Below, piece by piece: positions 21,849-33,038 of a stretch of DNA of 64,000 nucleotides; positions within the stretch are counted from its first letter, which is position 1, and every line of letters starts with the position of its first letter. Below the pieces are notes generated by a model. That model was not told where the DNA came from. It made no database searches and was given only the letters and a program-made list of their open reading frames with translations. The stretch is from Lunularia cruciata (lineage: Eukaryota > Streptophyta > Marchantiopsida > Lunulariales > Lunulariaceae), in NCBI GenBank assembly GCA_948567375.1, contig OX419756.1:2671001-2735000 (forward strand), written 5' to 3'. Both the position numbers and the translations under genes were made by a program.

Positions 21849-22980
21849 TATTCCCCCGCCGCTAGTTGGTGACGTCCTCGTTGCCAGTGAAGCTTCAAAT
21901 TCCTTGATGGCCGTTTGTGCATTTTGGAGGTGGGAAAGAGGTTCCCATGTGGCATCATGAAGGGGGTACCCTTTCCAAAGGACCTTGTACTTCGTATGTT
22001 GACGATGGCCTCATTGAATATGGCAACGTGCAAGGATACCATCAACTTTGTACTCCTCATGATCATTGATAGGGACAGGAAGAGGGGGAGGTTGGACTTG
22101 ACAGGAAAAGGAAGAGGGGTTAGGAACATAGGGTTTCAACTTGGAAACATGAAAGACAAGATGGATACGCATGTGACAAGGCAAGGCAAGCCGATAAGCA
22201 ATAGGAGAGACAATGTGGGTGATATCAAAGAGTCCTATCCAATTAGGGGTAAGTTTACGAACTTGGGTATCAAGTGGGAGAGGGAGGTTACTAGAGGATA
22301 GAATGACTTTATCACCAACTTCAAAGGTGAGATCATGACGATGGTGGTCCGCATATTGTTTTTGGCAATTCTAAGCAACAAGGAGGTGAGACTTGGCTTG
22401 TTGGAGAGATTGGGATATAGTGGAAGTAGAGAATGTGGAAGTATGAGGAACTTGAGAGGGAGGGGGAGCAAGGAGAGAATCTGGAACAAGCGGATCTTGG
22501 CCAAAATTGAGAAAGAAGGGGGAAAATCTAGTGCTTGCATATTTGGAATTGTTGTAGGCAAATTCTGCTGCTGCAAGACATTCATCCTAGTTGGTATGGT
22601 GGACATTGACAAAGGCCCGCAACATATCCTCTAATGTACGATTTGCACGTTCGGTTTGTCCATCAGTTTGAGGATGATAGGCCGTGGACAAAGCAAGCTT
22701 GGTGCCAAGTATTTGGAAGAGTGCTTGCCAAAACTTCCCGATAAATCAAGGATCACGGTCAAAGATAAGTACACGTGGTATCCCATGATGCTTGAAGACA
22801 TTGTCGAAGTGGATTTGCGCTAAGGTTGGAGCATCCACGGTATCATAGGTTGGTGCCAAGTGGATTTGCTTACTAAGCTTATCCACAAACACCACGATTG
22901 CGGTGTGTCCTTGCTTTGTCTTTAGCAAGGATGTAATGAGATCCAAGCTCACATGCTTCCAGTGAGCTGATGGAATGGCG
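21849..22980 (-). pseudogene. E1 integrase core, C-terminal module and chromodomain
   Basis: The minus strand encodes the integrase core from SLDLITSLLKTKQGH (first Asp; start near 22952) through LIFDRDP (second Asp) toward the core end, then the C-terminal module and a chromodomain-like end near 21900-22100. The frame is broken several times. Integrase inserts the DNA copy into the chromosome; in chromoviruses the chromodomain steers integration to marked chromatin. Confidence 0.75.
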
Positions 22981-23057
22981 AGTGGTTGAAGGAGTCCACT
23001 CGGCTTCTGGTTGCTGGCCTTGTTCCGTTGGCAACTCTCACATGATTGGACAAAGTC

Positions 23058-23897
23058 TCAAACATCTCGTGTCATGTTGGGCCACCACCATTGGCGTTGG
23101 AGGGTGCCCAAGGTCTTGTCGACTTCCATGTGACCAGCTATTGGTAAATCATGGGCTTCTTGAAGGCGTACAAGTCGAAGATCACCTTTGGCTGGAACAT
23201 AGATCTGGTCTACATGGAATAAGAGGCCTTCCTTGAAGGAGAAGGTGTTGTACTCCTTGTCGTGTGCTGTCAGACGACCGTGTACCATTTGGAAGAATGG
23301 ATCTTGTTGTAGAGCTGATTGAAACTCATTATGGACCTTAGGGTCAATGGACACCGTTGTAATTGCCGCCGTTATGAGAGGAAGATCCTTCAAATCATGT
23401 TGTTGTGATAGAGCATCGGGGATGACATGGAACCGACTTGGTTTGTACTCAAGTTTGATGTCAAACAATTGGAGTTGCTCTTCCCATCGATGATGCCGAC
23501 TCTTCATGTGCTCCAAGTGTAAGGTTTGCAACAATGGCTTGTGATAAGTTCGCATGATCACTTGTTTCCCCAAGAGATAATGCCTCCATACCTTGGTGGC
23601 ATATACCATTTTGAGTTGTTCTTGATCTCGAGTAGAGTAATTTCTTTCAGCTGTATTTAGTCGGCAAGACACAAAGGCAATAGGATGTGGTCCATCTGGA
23701 AATTCTTGTTGCAACACAGCTCCAATTACAAAGTTAGAAGCATCAAAATCTACCACACAAGGTAGTTGAGGATCATATGGTTGAAGAATAGGTCTTGAAG
23801 ACACCATATGCTTTAACTTTTGGAATGCTTCTTCATGCTTGGTGGTCCACTGGAAGCTCAAGTTCTTTCCCAAGAGGTCAGTCAATGGTGCAGCCAC
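23058..23897 (-). pseudogene. E1 RNase H and integrase zinc-binding region
   Basis: A 279-codon frame opens with FQWTTKHEEAFQKLK (end of the RT connection), continues with VVDFDASNFVIGAVLQQ (RNase H first Asp), DALSQQHDL, and ends with AGHMEVDKTLGTLQRQWWWP of the HHCC domain. It directly follows the RT frame with a frameshift or stop near 23900. Confidence 0.85.
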
Positions 23898-23921
23898 GTG
23901 AGCATAATAGTGGATGAACCG

Positions 23922-24920
23922 TCAGTAAAAACTGGCCAATCCATTGAATTCTCGTACTTCTGTAGCATCCTTTGGGGTAGGCCAATCAGTAATGGCCTTG
24001 ATCTTCTCTTCTTCCATCTTGATCCCTTCTGATGAGATCTTATGACCCAAGAAGGTAACCTCCTTCTGCCAAAAAGCACACTTTGACTTCTTGCAGTAAA
24101 ATTTCCATTGTCGTAGTCGTCTGAGGACTTCTTGCACATGATTCACATGTTCTGCCTCTGTCTTGCTATAGATTAAGATATCATCTAAGAACACCACTAC
24201 GGACCAATCCAATAGTCCCTCCAACACCCGATGCATCTGATCCATGAAGACTGCTGGAGCATTAGTGAGTCCGAAAGGTAGAACTCTCCACTCAAAATGT
24301 CCATACCTTGTGCGAAAGGCAGTCTTTTGCACATCCTCTCCTTCAATAGGAATTTGCCAATAGCCGCTACAAAGATCCAGCTTGGAAAAGTAGCGTGCTC
24401 CACTTAATTGATGAAGCAGGTCATTGATCCAAGGCAAGGGATATGCATTCTTCACGGTTTGCTTATTGAGTCCACGATAATCAATACAAAAGTGAAGTCT
24501 TCCATCCTTCTTTGGAACAAATAGTATTGGTGCTCCCCAAGGAGAGGTACTATGTAGCATGAAATCCTTGTCCAACAACTCTGGAAGTGTTGTTTGCAAC
24601 TCCTCCAACTCCTTTGGTGAGAGCCGATAGATTGGTCTACTCACTAGAGTACTCCCTGGCAATAACTTAATCTTGAAGGGCATACCTCGATCAGAGGGTA
24701 ATCCCTTTGGCAGATCATCTAGAAACACATCTGCAAATTCCTGAACTATCCAATCAACCATTGCTTTATGTGGCACTTGGCCCTCCTCAGATTGCTCTTG
24801 TGCAATCAGCTTGATCCACACCGTGAATACAGACTTATCTTCCTCCAAAGCTTGCTCTATGGCTGCTTCATTAACAAACTTCCCTTCTAGGGATTCGTCT
24901 CTCTTCCAAGCTTGCTCCAT
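23922..24920 (-). pseudogene. E1 reverse transcriptase
   Basis: A 332-codon frame holds a Gypsy [35 protein letters not shown] (catalytic Asp), [14 protein letters not shown], and [15 protein letters not shown] with the DD pair. The N-terminus carries the repeated linker ([14 protein letters not shown]) seen in all copies. Nearly intact, although the element is split elsewhere. Confidence 0.9.
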
Positions 24921-25139
24921 GGTTGCCTTCTTGGCAAACTTCCCATCTTGGGACTCATCTCCCTTCTAGATTTGCTCTGCGGCTACCTTCTCGACAAACT
25001 TCCCACCTTGGGACTGACTATTCTTAGGTGTCTTACTCAGAGTTGCCAGACAACCTAATCGGAAATTCTTTCCTTAATATTGTACTTGAATTTGGCATCG
25101 GGTCCAATCAAATTGAACCTTATGACGTTCAAGCCAAGG

Positions 25140-25144
25140 TAGAT
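25140..25144. repeat. Target-site duplication of E2, left (TAGAT)
   Basis: TAGAT precedes the E2 LTR start at 25145; TAGAC follows the other LTR at 44641-44645. Uninterrupted relatives read CCAAGGTAGACCCAGAATG here, so the left copy carries one C-to-T change. Confidence 0.85.
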
Positions 25145-25210
25145 TGTAAAAGACCAAAACCGAGGAGAGAAATAGGAGAATGGAAACTCACATTGGGACA
25201 CTTGAATGAG
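25145..25210 (-). repeat. E2 3' LTR, first piece
   Basis: TGTAAAAGACCAAAACCGAG to CTTGAATGAG matches the start of the other LTRs in the array and stops exactly where E4 begins; the LTR continues at 35113. Confidence 0.9.
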
Positions 25211-25873
25211 TGTCGTGCGTATATACATCGCTACACAACATACATCACTATCAACATCATACACTATAGAAGCACAACTCACACATAAGTCATACATAGA
25301 CTCTAAAGTGCCACAATTAATCAGATTGCTTAACATTCTCAACTCAACTCAACTCAGATCAGTACTTGATCTGTCACTCTATAAATTGCCAACAACTGGA
25401 CACTGATTACAGTCAAGCCACACCCACTCACGCATAGAGAATCCAGGTGACGCTCGCCGGCCTCTGTCCACCATAGCCAGGAACTCGAAGGCTCAACATC
25501 AGAGAAGTGAGTTCTCTGGAGCTCACTTCAAAACTATACCCCCTAGACTTGAGCTAGCTCTGAAACCCTAACGGTCCCACTGACGGCACACTTGACGGTG
25601 CAAATGGTGCAAAGTGACGGTGGGCCCCACCGTGAAGTCAGTACCCCAAACACAAAATCTAACCGTCGGAAAGTAGTCTCTGAGAAACTACTAGAATAAT
25701 TCTAACTACTATCACTGGAACTCCAATGTCCAAGCATCTAGATGAAAAACTACAAATGGCATGATAGCTGTCGTGCGTATATACATCGCTACACAACATA
25801 CATCACTGTCAACATCATACACTATAGAAGCACAACTCACACATAAGTGATACATAGACTCTAAAGTGCCACA
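25211..25873 (-). repeat. E4 left LTR region, with a duplicated 105-bp end segment
   Basis: Two nearly identical segments B (TGTCGTGCGTATATACATCG ... AAAGTGCCACA) at 25211-25315 and 25769-25873 enclose a segment A of about 450 bp (from AATCAGATTGC at 25318). B2 abuts a polypurine tract (minus strand CTAGGGGGGCAAT, from 25885), so the true 3' LTR reads B-A on the minus strand and the outermost B1 is extra. The right end of E4 has A only. The element therefore looks circularly permuted within its LTR. Confidence 0.75.
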
Positions 25874-26044
25874 ATTGCCCCCCTAGCTGGCGGTTAGGTC
25901 CCTCTAACTCCAGATAGCCATCTACTCTAAGTATATGGTATACCCTCTAATGGGCAAAGATCAAGAGGCCGGGTGCTATGGAGCCCCATCGTTAGTCGCC
26001 TGTCTGCAATCTATACCATATAAAGAATGAACTAGCTATAGGTC

Positions 26045-26183
26045 AAGTACATCTAGGACATAACCACTATCCTTGAGGAACCACCATGAGGGGAGGAGTC
26101 ATACATGCCATATGCCATCCTCTCGAACAGCTATCACACACTAACATAGTAGCAGCTCCACCAGAAGAGCCACATAACATACA
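26045..26183 (-). CDS. E4 PHD finger at the end of pol
   Basis: The minus strand encodes CMLCG, MLVCDSC, GWHMAC and then WLCPRC, giving the full C4-H-C3 zinc pattern C-x2-C-x12-C-x2-C-x4-H-x2-C-x11-C-x2-C with the conserved Trp before the last Cys pair. This is a canonical PHD finger, a domain that reads the histone H3 tail. It follows the integrase on the same strand; the exact pol end is about 26045, where a TGA follows WLCPRCT. One stop lies within it, directly before the last Trp. In chromoviruses a chromodomain sits at this place; here a PHD finger may have the same targeting job (inference). Confidence 0.85.
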
Positions 26184-26309
26184 CCTCAAGCCTGCACGTA
26201 CAAGTGCCAAGCTTGGGTCCATAGTACCATCAATGTTTGGAAGGTGGCATGGCGCACAATTGCGCACATGATCCTTCCAAACAACACCATCACGTCCTTC
26301 TAACACAAG

Positions 26310-27400
26310 GACTCAAGATGGCAAAACCTCATGCACTCTCAAGATAGTGCAGCTTGTAGAAACATCAAGTGTTGTTGGTGCTGTTTGCTGTAGATATACA
26401 TAGTCGCCTGGATGAAATTGACAGATCGAGGGTCTATAACCTCCTCCTCAAATGGTAGCATAGCGTAAAGTATCTCTATGCTGAGCAATCGCCAAGTTCT
26501 CAAAGGCCATTGGGATCACTCTCCAAAAGATCTCTGCCCGTTGAGAACATGCACTCATCCATACATCGAGGTCATCCAAGTCCAAAACTACAGTAGCATC
26601 TCGACGAATGGCTGCAAGTAAATCTGGATCTCGTCTATAGAGTAGAAAGTATGGAGAGAAGGATGCTAAGGAGGCTTGCCGGCTGAACCGCTAGCCCATG
26701 GCCAACCAAGGTAATTGGAGATCCCAATCTCCCAAGTGGCCTCTTTGCAAACTATACTTTTGCAATCCTCTCTTCACCGTCTGAACCACTCTCTTTGCTA
26801 AGCCATCTGCCTTAGGGTGATCTCGGGATGTAGTACGATGATCAATCAAAGCCTTGTCACACAAGACCTAAAACTCCCCCAAGAACTCTATACCCTGATC
26901 AGTCAAAACCTCAGCTGGTGCACCAAAATGACTAAGAACTCGATCCAGCAACGCATAAGCTATCCCTTCACTAGACTTGTCAGGAAGTGCCACCAACTCA
27001 ATCTACTTGGAGAAGTGCTCCACCATCACCAAAATGTACCGATGATGTCTCACAGTCAGCGGTAAAGGTCCGGTGAAGTCCAAACTCCAATGGTAACCCA
27101 ATCCCATGATAAGTAATGGGTGTAACTGTGGCATAAGAGCATTGAATGATGCTCTAACTCGGTCACAAACCACACATCTGGCAATAAACTGCTATACCTC
27201 GGTTTGCATACCGCGCCACCAATAATGACTTTGGAGTAAGCTATATGTACGCTTTACTCCAAAATGTCCTAGCTCCTCATGAGCATGACGGACCAACTGT
27301 GGTCTCTGTGATGGAAGTGGTACTACTCGCACTCTACCATCCTCTCATACACGCAAAAGGTGTCTACCCTCCAATCTGAACCGTCTGGCTCGCTGAAGAA
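26310..27400 (-). pseudogene. E4 integrase
   Basis: Read across broken frames, the minus strand gives the HHCC zinc domain (HEELGHFGVKRTYSLLQ ... CVVCDR, near 27290-27170), then LDFTGPLPLTV (first Asp, near 27080), VLTDQGIEF (second Asp, near 26890) and a C-terminal region to about 26400. Stop codons and shifts show decay. It is clearly a Ty3/Gypsy-type integrase, but the core differs from E0-E3. Confidence 0.75.
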
Positions 27401-28019
27401 CATGGTCTCTCTCCTTGGCCCCAACTGTGCCACCCACAACACAAGTGCAAAGATAGCCCATCACTAAGACATCATCATGAATGTCTCGCTGAACTGTACC
27501 AATATCTTCACTCTTTGGATCTATGACCTCAATAACTCCTCCTGTATGCGCTAAGAGAGATACCACCAAAGCCTCTGCAAATATACACAGAAAGGCCGAT
27601 GCATGCCAACTTGGCACCATCTCCTCATCTGTCTCACCATGCCAACGTGCTCCGGTCTGATCATATTGGCTGGGACATGGGTTTCTACTCAACCCATCTG
27701 CATCACGGTTCACCACTCCAAGTCTGTGAACAACCGTGAAATCATACTCCTGTAAAATCAGAGCCCATCGTGCAAGCTTCCCTGAAAGCTTGTCGGACTC
27801 CATCAACCACTTCAATGGCTGATGATCATTGATGAGAGTGAAAGGGTTACCAAATAGGTAACATCGGAAATGTGCTACTACCCAAACTGCTACCAAGCAC
27901 TCTCTCTCATATGAACTATACTTCACCTCCGCTGAATTGTTGGAGCGACTAGCATAGGCCACCACAAACTCCTTCCCCTCATCATCATGCTGGGTGAGCA
28001 CCGCTCCAAGCCCCAACAT
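27345..28019 (-). pseudogene. E4 RNase H
   Basis: A 224-codon frame with GLGAVLTQHDDEGKEFVVAY at its start, YSSYERECLVAVWVVAHFR (catalytic Glu region), FTLINDHQPLKWLM and ARWALILQEYDFTVVHRLG, ending with NRDADGLSRNP. This is the standard Gypsy RNase H; it continues toward the integrase zinc domain. Confidence 0.88.
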
Positions 28020-28046
28020 ACTCCAATCATTGTGAACCTAAAATGG

Positions 28047-28880
28047 TCATCCTCTGACCGGTCTCCTCAAAATAGGAGCAGATGTCAACCTCTCCTTGAG
28101 CTCTACAAAAGCTCTCTCCTGCTCATCTCCCCAACACCACTCTTGTGTAAGCTTGGTCAGCTTTGTCAAGGCCTTGGCAATGGCACTAAATCCTCTAACA
28201 TAGCGGCGATAGAAGTTTGCCAACCCAAGGAATGCTCGCACTCTGCTTACATCCGTAGGCCGAGGAATACATGCAATAGCCTCCACCTTGGTCTGTTGAA
28301 CACCAAGTCCTCCGGGGTAGATAGTGTGACCCAAATACTAAACCTGCTTGTGGAAGAACCTACACTTCCCAAGATGTAATTTGAGTCCATGAGATCTCAA
28401 CCTCTCAAACACCTCCAACAATTGTCTCTCATGCTCCTCCACAGTAGTGCTATAAACCAGAATGTCATCAATATAGCACCAAGCAAAATCCAATCCAGCT
28501 AGGATCCTATCCATGACCCTCTAGAACTCAGCAGGAGCGTTCTTCAACCCAAATGGTAAGAACCTCCACTGATATAACACATCTTTGCCGTGAGGATCAA
28601 TAGCCCAAAATGTTATCTTGGACTTATCCTCCTCCCTGATTGGCAAATGATGATATCCCGCTCAAAGATCCAAAGTATTGAAGACCTTTGCATGCCCAAT
28701 CGCATCAAAAATCTCCTCCGGTGTACGCATGGCATACCAATCAGCCCTGGTCTGTCAGTTGATAAGACGGTAATCTCCACACATCCGCCTATCGGTATAG
28801 TTGCCATGCATATCCTTCTTGGCTGGCATCATTGTTGCTGATGCATACTCTCCATGTGAAATCTCCACCAAACCAGCCTC
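28047..28880 (-). pseudogene. E4 reverse transcriptase
   Basis: In pieces the minus strand reads CGDYRLIN, FNTLDL (catalytic Asp), HLPIREEDKSKITF, FLPFGLKNAPAEF, WCYIDDILVYS (the DD pair; near 28490-28460) and YLGHTIYPGGLGVQ to FLGLANFYRRYVRGFS. The YIDD box and GLKNAPA differ from the FLDD and GLTNAPA of E0-E3. Several stop codons occur. Confidence 0.85.
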
Positions 28881-29479
28881 AAAAGGTCACTACTCCGGCT
28901 CTGAATCAATGTCCTCTCCATATCACTATATCAATAAGGACGTCGGAAAATAGGTGTGTCGCTAGTCAGCTCAATCCATATACCAGGTCCCTTTAGAGCA
29001 CCCAAATCCTTCATACTGAAGGCAAAACAACTCGTGTGACTCCTCAAGAACCTCCAAACCCTCCGTCTTTCCTCTCCAGTAAGCTTGGGTCCAAGATCTG
29101 GCTCCCAAGTATCCTCTGTAATTGTAGTAGGAGTGGAAGATGTACTGACTGACTGCTACACTGGGCCCTTGGGAGCAATAGTGTCATGCTCTCGACCACT
29201 AGAGATCCCAACCTCTATGCAAAAAACTCCCTCCACTTTGGCTGCAAGCTCCACACGTCCTCTAGCTACATCCCATGTGGACCAATGGTGTAATCCAAGT
29301 AGCCCACACTCACTTGGATGGACTCCAAGTAGACCACTCTCCCTAGTATCTACTGGATATGTCCCAAGAATACCATGTCCACTCAGTCCATCGCCCCCAG
29401 CATGTGCCTGAATCGTCTCGATAGGCACAAGGCTCACAAGTGTCCGAGTGGTGATGCCTATCAAGCACATCCTATGGTG

Positions 29480-30724
29480 CTCTGCTAAGCCAAGGCTCAC
29501 AATCTAGGTCAAATAGTTCAGGTCCATAGCCTGACCTAACACCTGATGCCTGGATGCCTCTGACACTGCTGGAATAGCGGTAATACCGGTGTGAAAACCC
29601 ATCGCCCGCTCTCTCTCATCAGCGTTGGGCTCCACAAATTGCTGTAATTGTGAGTTCCAAACAAGTCCAGGTCCTCCTTCTTGAAAAGCATGAGAGCCTG
29701 GGAAACTCATGAGTGTGGGAAATGCAGCTCTAGGCTATCCAACTAGGTTCACCACTGCCATAGGTGACCTATCAGCCACTACCAATGTCTGAGACTGACG
29801 CCCAACATCCAAGATATCATCAACAAGAATGTGGTCTAGTCGCTGAATTCCATCATAAGAACGCTGTAGAACCTCTTTGGGTAAGAGGTTCGTCCACCAA
29901 AGACGAAGACGATGAGCCCGTGATCCCACTCTGGCTGCATCTAACATTACAGCAGGTCCCATCCAAGAATGGACCTGATGTGTACTCGCCACCACTCTAG
30001 TGCGAGAATCACCCATCAAAGGAACGTTCTTCAAAAGGTAAGCTGGAGAAACAGACTGATGAACCTGGAGATGTCATAGTATCCGTAACATCTCCCAAAA
30101 CACACCAGAACGAGGATCCTAAAGACCCAAACCGCGGCCCGCACGTATATGTCCCTGACATGGCCATCCAGAAATCACCAAGTGAATAGGCCCATGTCTC
30201 TCTAGGTCATGCGCCCCCAGTAAGGAAATGTCTCCTGGTAGGGCCTTCTGGTAACCTCTGACTGCTGACATCGGTAATAACTTTGGATACCAATAGGCCA
30301 AGTGTGCCACATGATGTAGAGAGACTCGCCTAACAATCTCATCTCTCTCTACATACAAGTACCTCTGTACTCGAATACCCGCCTGTAACACCGCAGCTAG
30401 TCCGGTGCTGATCCCACCAAACAACTCCAATAGGCATATCCCCTCTATTGGATACTGCCAAGCAATGAGTGTGGTATCCAGAGGTGTCAAAGCAATTGCC
30501 TCTGGAGGCTCATCCTCACACTCATCCCATGATGATACAAAGGCTCCACTCCAAGCCTGCTGCACCAACTGATATGCATGTTGCTGCAATGCCTCCTCTG
30601 AACTCCACAATGGAACATCCAAGATGGAACAATCCCACTCGTACTCCATAGTCGAGTGATCTCCGAGTATCCTCTGCATGGGCGTTCCACTCCAACAAGT
30701 CACCAGGCCAAGTAACTGCACCAC
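29480..30724 (-). pseudogene. E4-encoded DNMT3/DRM-like cytosine-5 DNA methyltransferase
   Basis: One continuous minus-strand frame carries the C5-methyltransferase signature in order. Motif I is LELFGGISTGL (near 30430-30400), followed by GIRVQRYLYVE. Motif IV is ISGWPCQG, with the catalytic Cys codon at 30158-30160. DPRSGVFWEML follows, then the motif VI equivalent KNVPLMGD (usually ENV), MLDAARVGSRAHRLRLWWTN (motif VIII-like, DNMT3/DRM style), and near the end RERAMGFHTGIT and RHQVLGQAMDLNYL (motifs IX-X). Four stops interrupt it (TAG at 30119-30121, a TGA near 30070, TAGs near 29732 and 29504) but no frameshift. The enzyme would methylate cytosines in DNA. It lies between protease and RT, in the pol region. 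Cytosine methyltransferases inside retrotransposons are known from dinoflagellates and charophyte algae. Confidence 0.9.
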
Positions 30725-31487
30725 TGAAAGCTAAAACTGATGTTGCCATGGTCCCAGACTGTAGTGAGCCAAGACTACCACTACTGAAGCGTACTGGTAG
30801 GTGACATACCCGTCCCTCACCAAACTGCCAACCAGGTCTATAAGAGGTTGTCTCCTCCCAATAGTCAATGCTGAAACCCATAGGGTATAACACTGCTCCC
30901 CCAACTAGCACATCATATGACTCAGCTATTGTCGCAATAGCCTGAGCTCTCACCACCGAGCTATCAGTCGGATGACCAGGCTGAACCTGGACAACAAGCT
31001 CTCCACGTGTGATGTATTGTGTCGAACCACCACATAGAGATGTTTGGATCTGAAATGGACACCTCTCCACATCGGTCTTCCGTAACTCTAGACCAACAAC
31101 TACAGCCTTCCCCAACATAAGGGGCTGCGCACCAGAGTCTAACAAGACTCTCTGTGGTGTATAGACCTTCCCTGAAGGTCCCACCAAACAAAAAATCCCC
31201 CTCTGGTTATCCAAGAGGACAACACCAGGTGTAAACCGCGCTCTCTCAAAGGCCGGTCTAGCTGGCAACTCCTCCAATCTAGCCGTTGTTGCCTGCCATA
31301 AACCATTGGTCGTTGAACGGATCCCATGCTCCTCAACCAAGTCAGCTCCACTACCAACCACCTCTGCTCTAGTAGTAGGAACTGCACCATCCCTACTCTC
31401 ACACAACGCGGCAGCCAACCGGAATACTGGGGCTGGGTCAACTCCCAATGTAAACATGTCACTGGCTAAAAACAAAGGATGCCGCAT
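30725..31487 (-). pseudogene. E4 aspartic protease
   Basis: The minus-strand frame shows RVLLDSGAQPLMLG, the DSGA active-site motif (about residues 113-126), with a typical downstream retropepsin-like stretch (DVLVGGAVLYPMGFSIDYW). Processing of the polyprotein is its role in the family. The frame shifts near 30725, where the methyltransferase frame opens. Confidence 0.8.
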
Positions 31488-31490
31488 AAT

Positions 31491-31889
31491 CTACTGAGTC
31501 GCCCCCAACATCATGCTAGACTCAGTCTGTGTAGTAGCAGGTGGCTGACTAGCAGGTACTCCATCAGGTACTCCATCACCACCTACCATACCTGCATTAG
31601 GACGTCTAGGAACCATGGATGTTGTCTGCAATGCCTCAGATAGCGTGAAAGACCGGGGAAGTCTGACTTGTCTTCCAACCTCTCCTCTCTGTGGGTCCAA
31701 CTCCACTGATGCTCCTCTAGGCTCTAGAGCACGTACTGCACTCCTAGTCACTGCTGTAGATGCATCCACCTGTGCTGCTCCGCACATGAAGTCCAAAGCA
31801 TCTCTATCACCAGCATATGAGGTGGAAGCCTCAGCGCCCGAATCTGATCTCCTTTGAGCAATAGCCATACTAGCCAATCTTTGCTCCAA
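31491..31889 (-). pseudogene. E4 gag-protease linker region
   Basis: A 132-codon frame between gag and protease without recognised domains, rich in Ser, Ala and Arg (RRSDSGAEASTSYAGDRDAL). Probably a spacer of the polyprotein. Confidence 0.45.
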
Positions 31890-31982
31890 TTGCTCAATCC
31901 GAGTAGCTATAGCTGTGTCAGAAGTAAGGGCAGGTACTGCACCCCTACTAGGTGTAGATCCTCTACCACCACCTCTACCACC

Positions 31983-33038
31983 TCATCCTCCATGAATTGG
32001 AGATCCTCTACTACCTGCCATAGTAGCCCTACCACTCCGTAACTCCCGATGTAGGTCAAAACACCGGTCACTAGTGTGACCAAATCTATGGCACTGCTCA
32101 CACTTCCTCTGTGCTGGCTGTGATGCACCAGAGGTATCAAGTCCGCTGCCTTGAGTACACTCTCTCCTATGGTGAGGTCCACCACAAGTCCAACAAGCAA
32201 CACCACCACTCATTGGCTGCTGCTGACTCAAAAATGAGGGTAAGGGTCTAACTCCACTAGGTCCTCCACTCGCTCCATAGGATCTGGGCAGTCTACCCTG
32301 TCCTCGAAAATGAACTCGGCGTGGTGCACTCTGCTGTACTCTAGAAGAAGTCACAGCCATGGATGAGGTCTCCCTACCAAATCTAGATGTCACCACTCTC
32401 TTCTCCACCATGTTGAGCTCAATACGCTTAGCCAAACCAAAGACTACTGCCAAAGTGGGCAAAGTAGCCTGCAACAACGTAGCATCACAAACTCTACGTC
32501 GCAACTCCCTGTCCAATATCCCATACCAAAATTGGACTGCTTGGGCCTCAATAACTCCTTGAATGAAACTGATCAGCCGCCTCATGCGAGTGTATGCCTC
32601 ACGTAGGCTCTCTCCAGCCCTCCGCTGAAACTCCTGCAAGCTCCTCAACTTGTCAGTCCGCACTCCTTGGTAGTTCTGCCTCAAACATAGGAAGAACTCC
32701 ACCATGGGGTTAAACCTCGATACCACACCACCTCTTGCAGCGGTACCTCCACTCGTAGTAGCACTATTTCCAGCTAGTGCACCTCCACTAGCTCCACCAA
32801 CACTACTCGAGCTAGAACTCGTAGGTACAGCCGATCTACTCCAGGCCACCGAACTTGAAGTGATGGAGACATAGTGTGGAGACCAATATTGTCTCCATAA
32901 CTCAATCTCCTCCAAATGAGCTCTCTTGAACTCATGGTAGTCATCCATTGGCGGACCCTCCAAGTGCTGAAACAACCTCTTCCATGCCATGAAGGGTGTG
33001 AACAAAGTCGGGTTCCGCATCTGCTGCAGATCACACAA
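31983..33038 (-). CDS. E4 gag with two CCHC zinc knuckles
   Basis: A 351-codon frame with a retrotransposon gag core (FFLCLRQNYQGVRTDKLRSL ... SLREAYTRMRRL), followed by CWTCGGPHHRREC and CEQCHRFGHTSDRC, two zinc knuckles that bind nucleic acid. Gag forms the particle in which reverse transcription takes place. It is one of the best-preserved frames of E4. Confidence 0.88.
   Translation of the reverse strand: MCDLQQMRNPTLFTPFMAWKRLFQHLEGPPMDDYHEFKRAHLEEIELWRQYWSPHYVSITSSSVAWSRSAVPTSSSSSSVGGASGGALAGNSATTSGGTAARGGVVSRFNPMVEFFLCLRQNYQGVRTDKLRSLQEFQRRAGESLREAYTRMRRLISFIQGVIEAQAVQFWYGILDRELRRRVCDATLLQATLPTLAVVFGLAKRIELNMVEKRVVTSRFGRETSSMAVTSSRVQQSAPRRVHFRGQGRLPRSYGASGGPSGVRPLPSFLSQQQPMSGGVACWTCGGPHHRRECTQGSGLDTSGASQPAQRKCEQCHRFGHTSDRCFDLHRELRSGRATMAGSRGSPIHGG

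Noticed and set aside
26086-33000. Several plus-strand frames over E4 (for example 27987-28379, 29085-29411)
   Set aside because: The minus strand carries all recognised pol and gag motifs; the plus frames are shadows.
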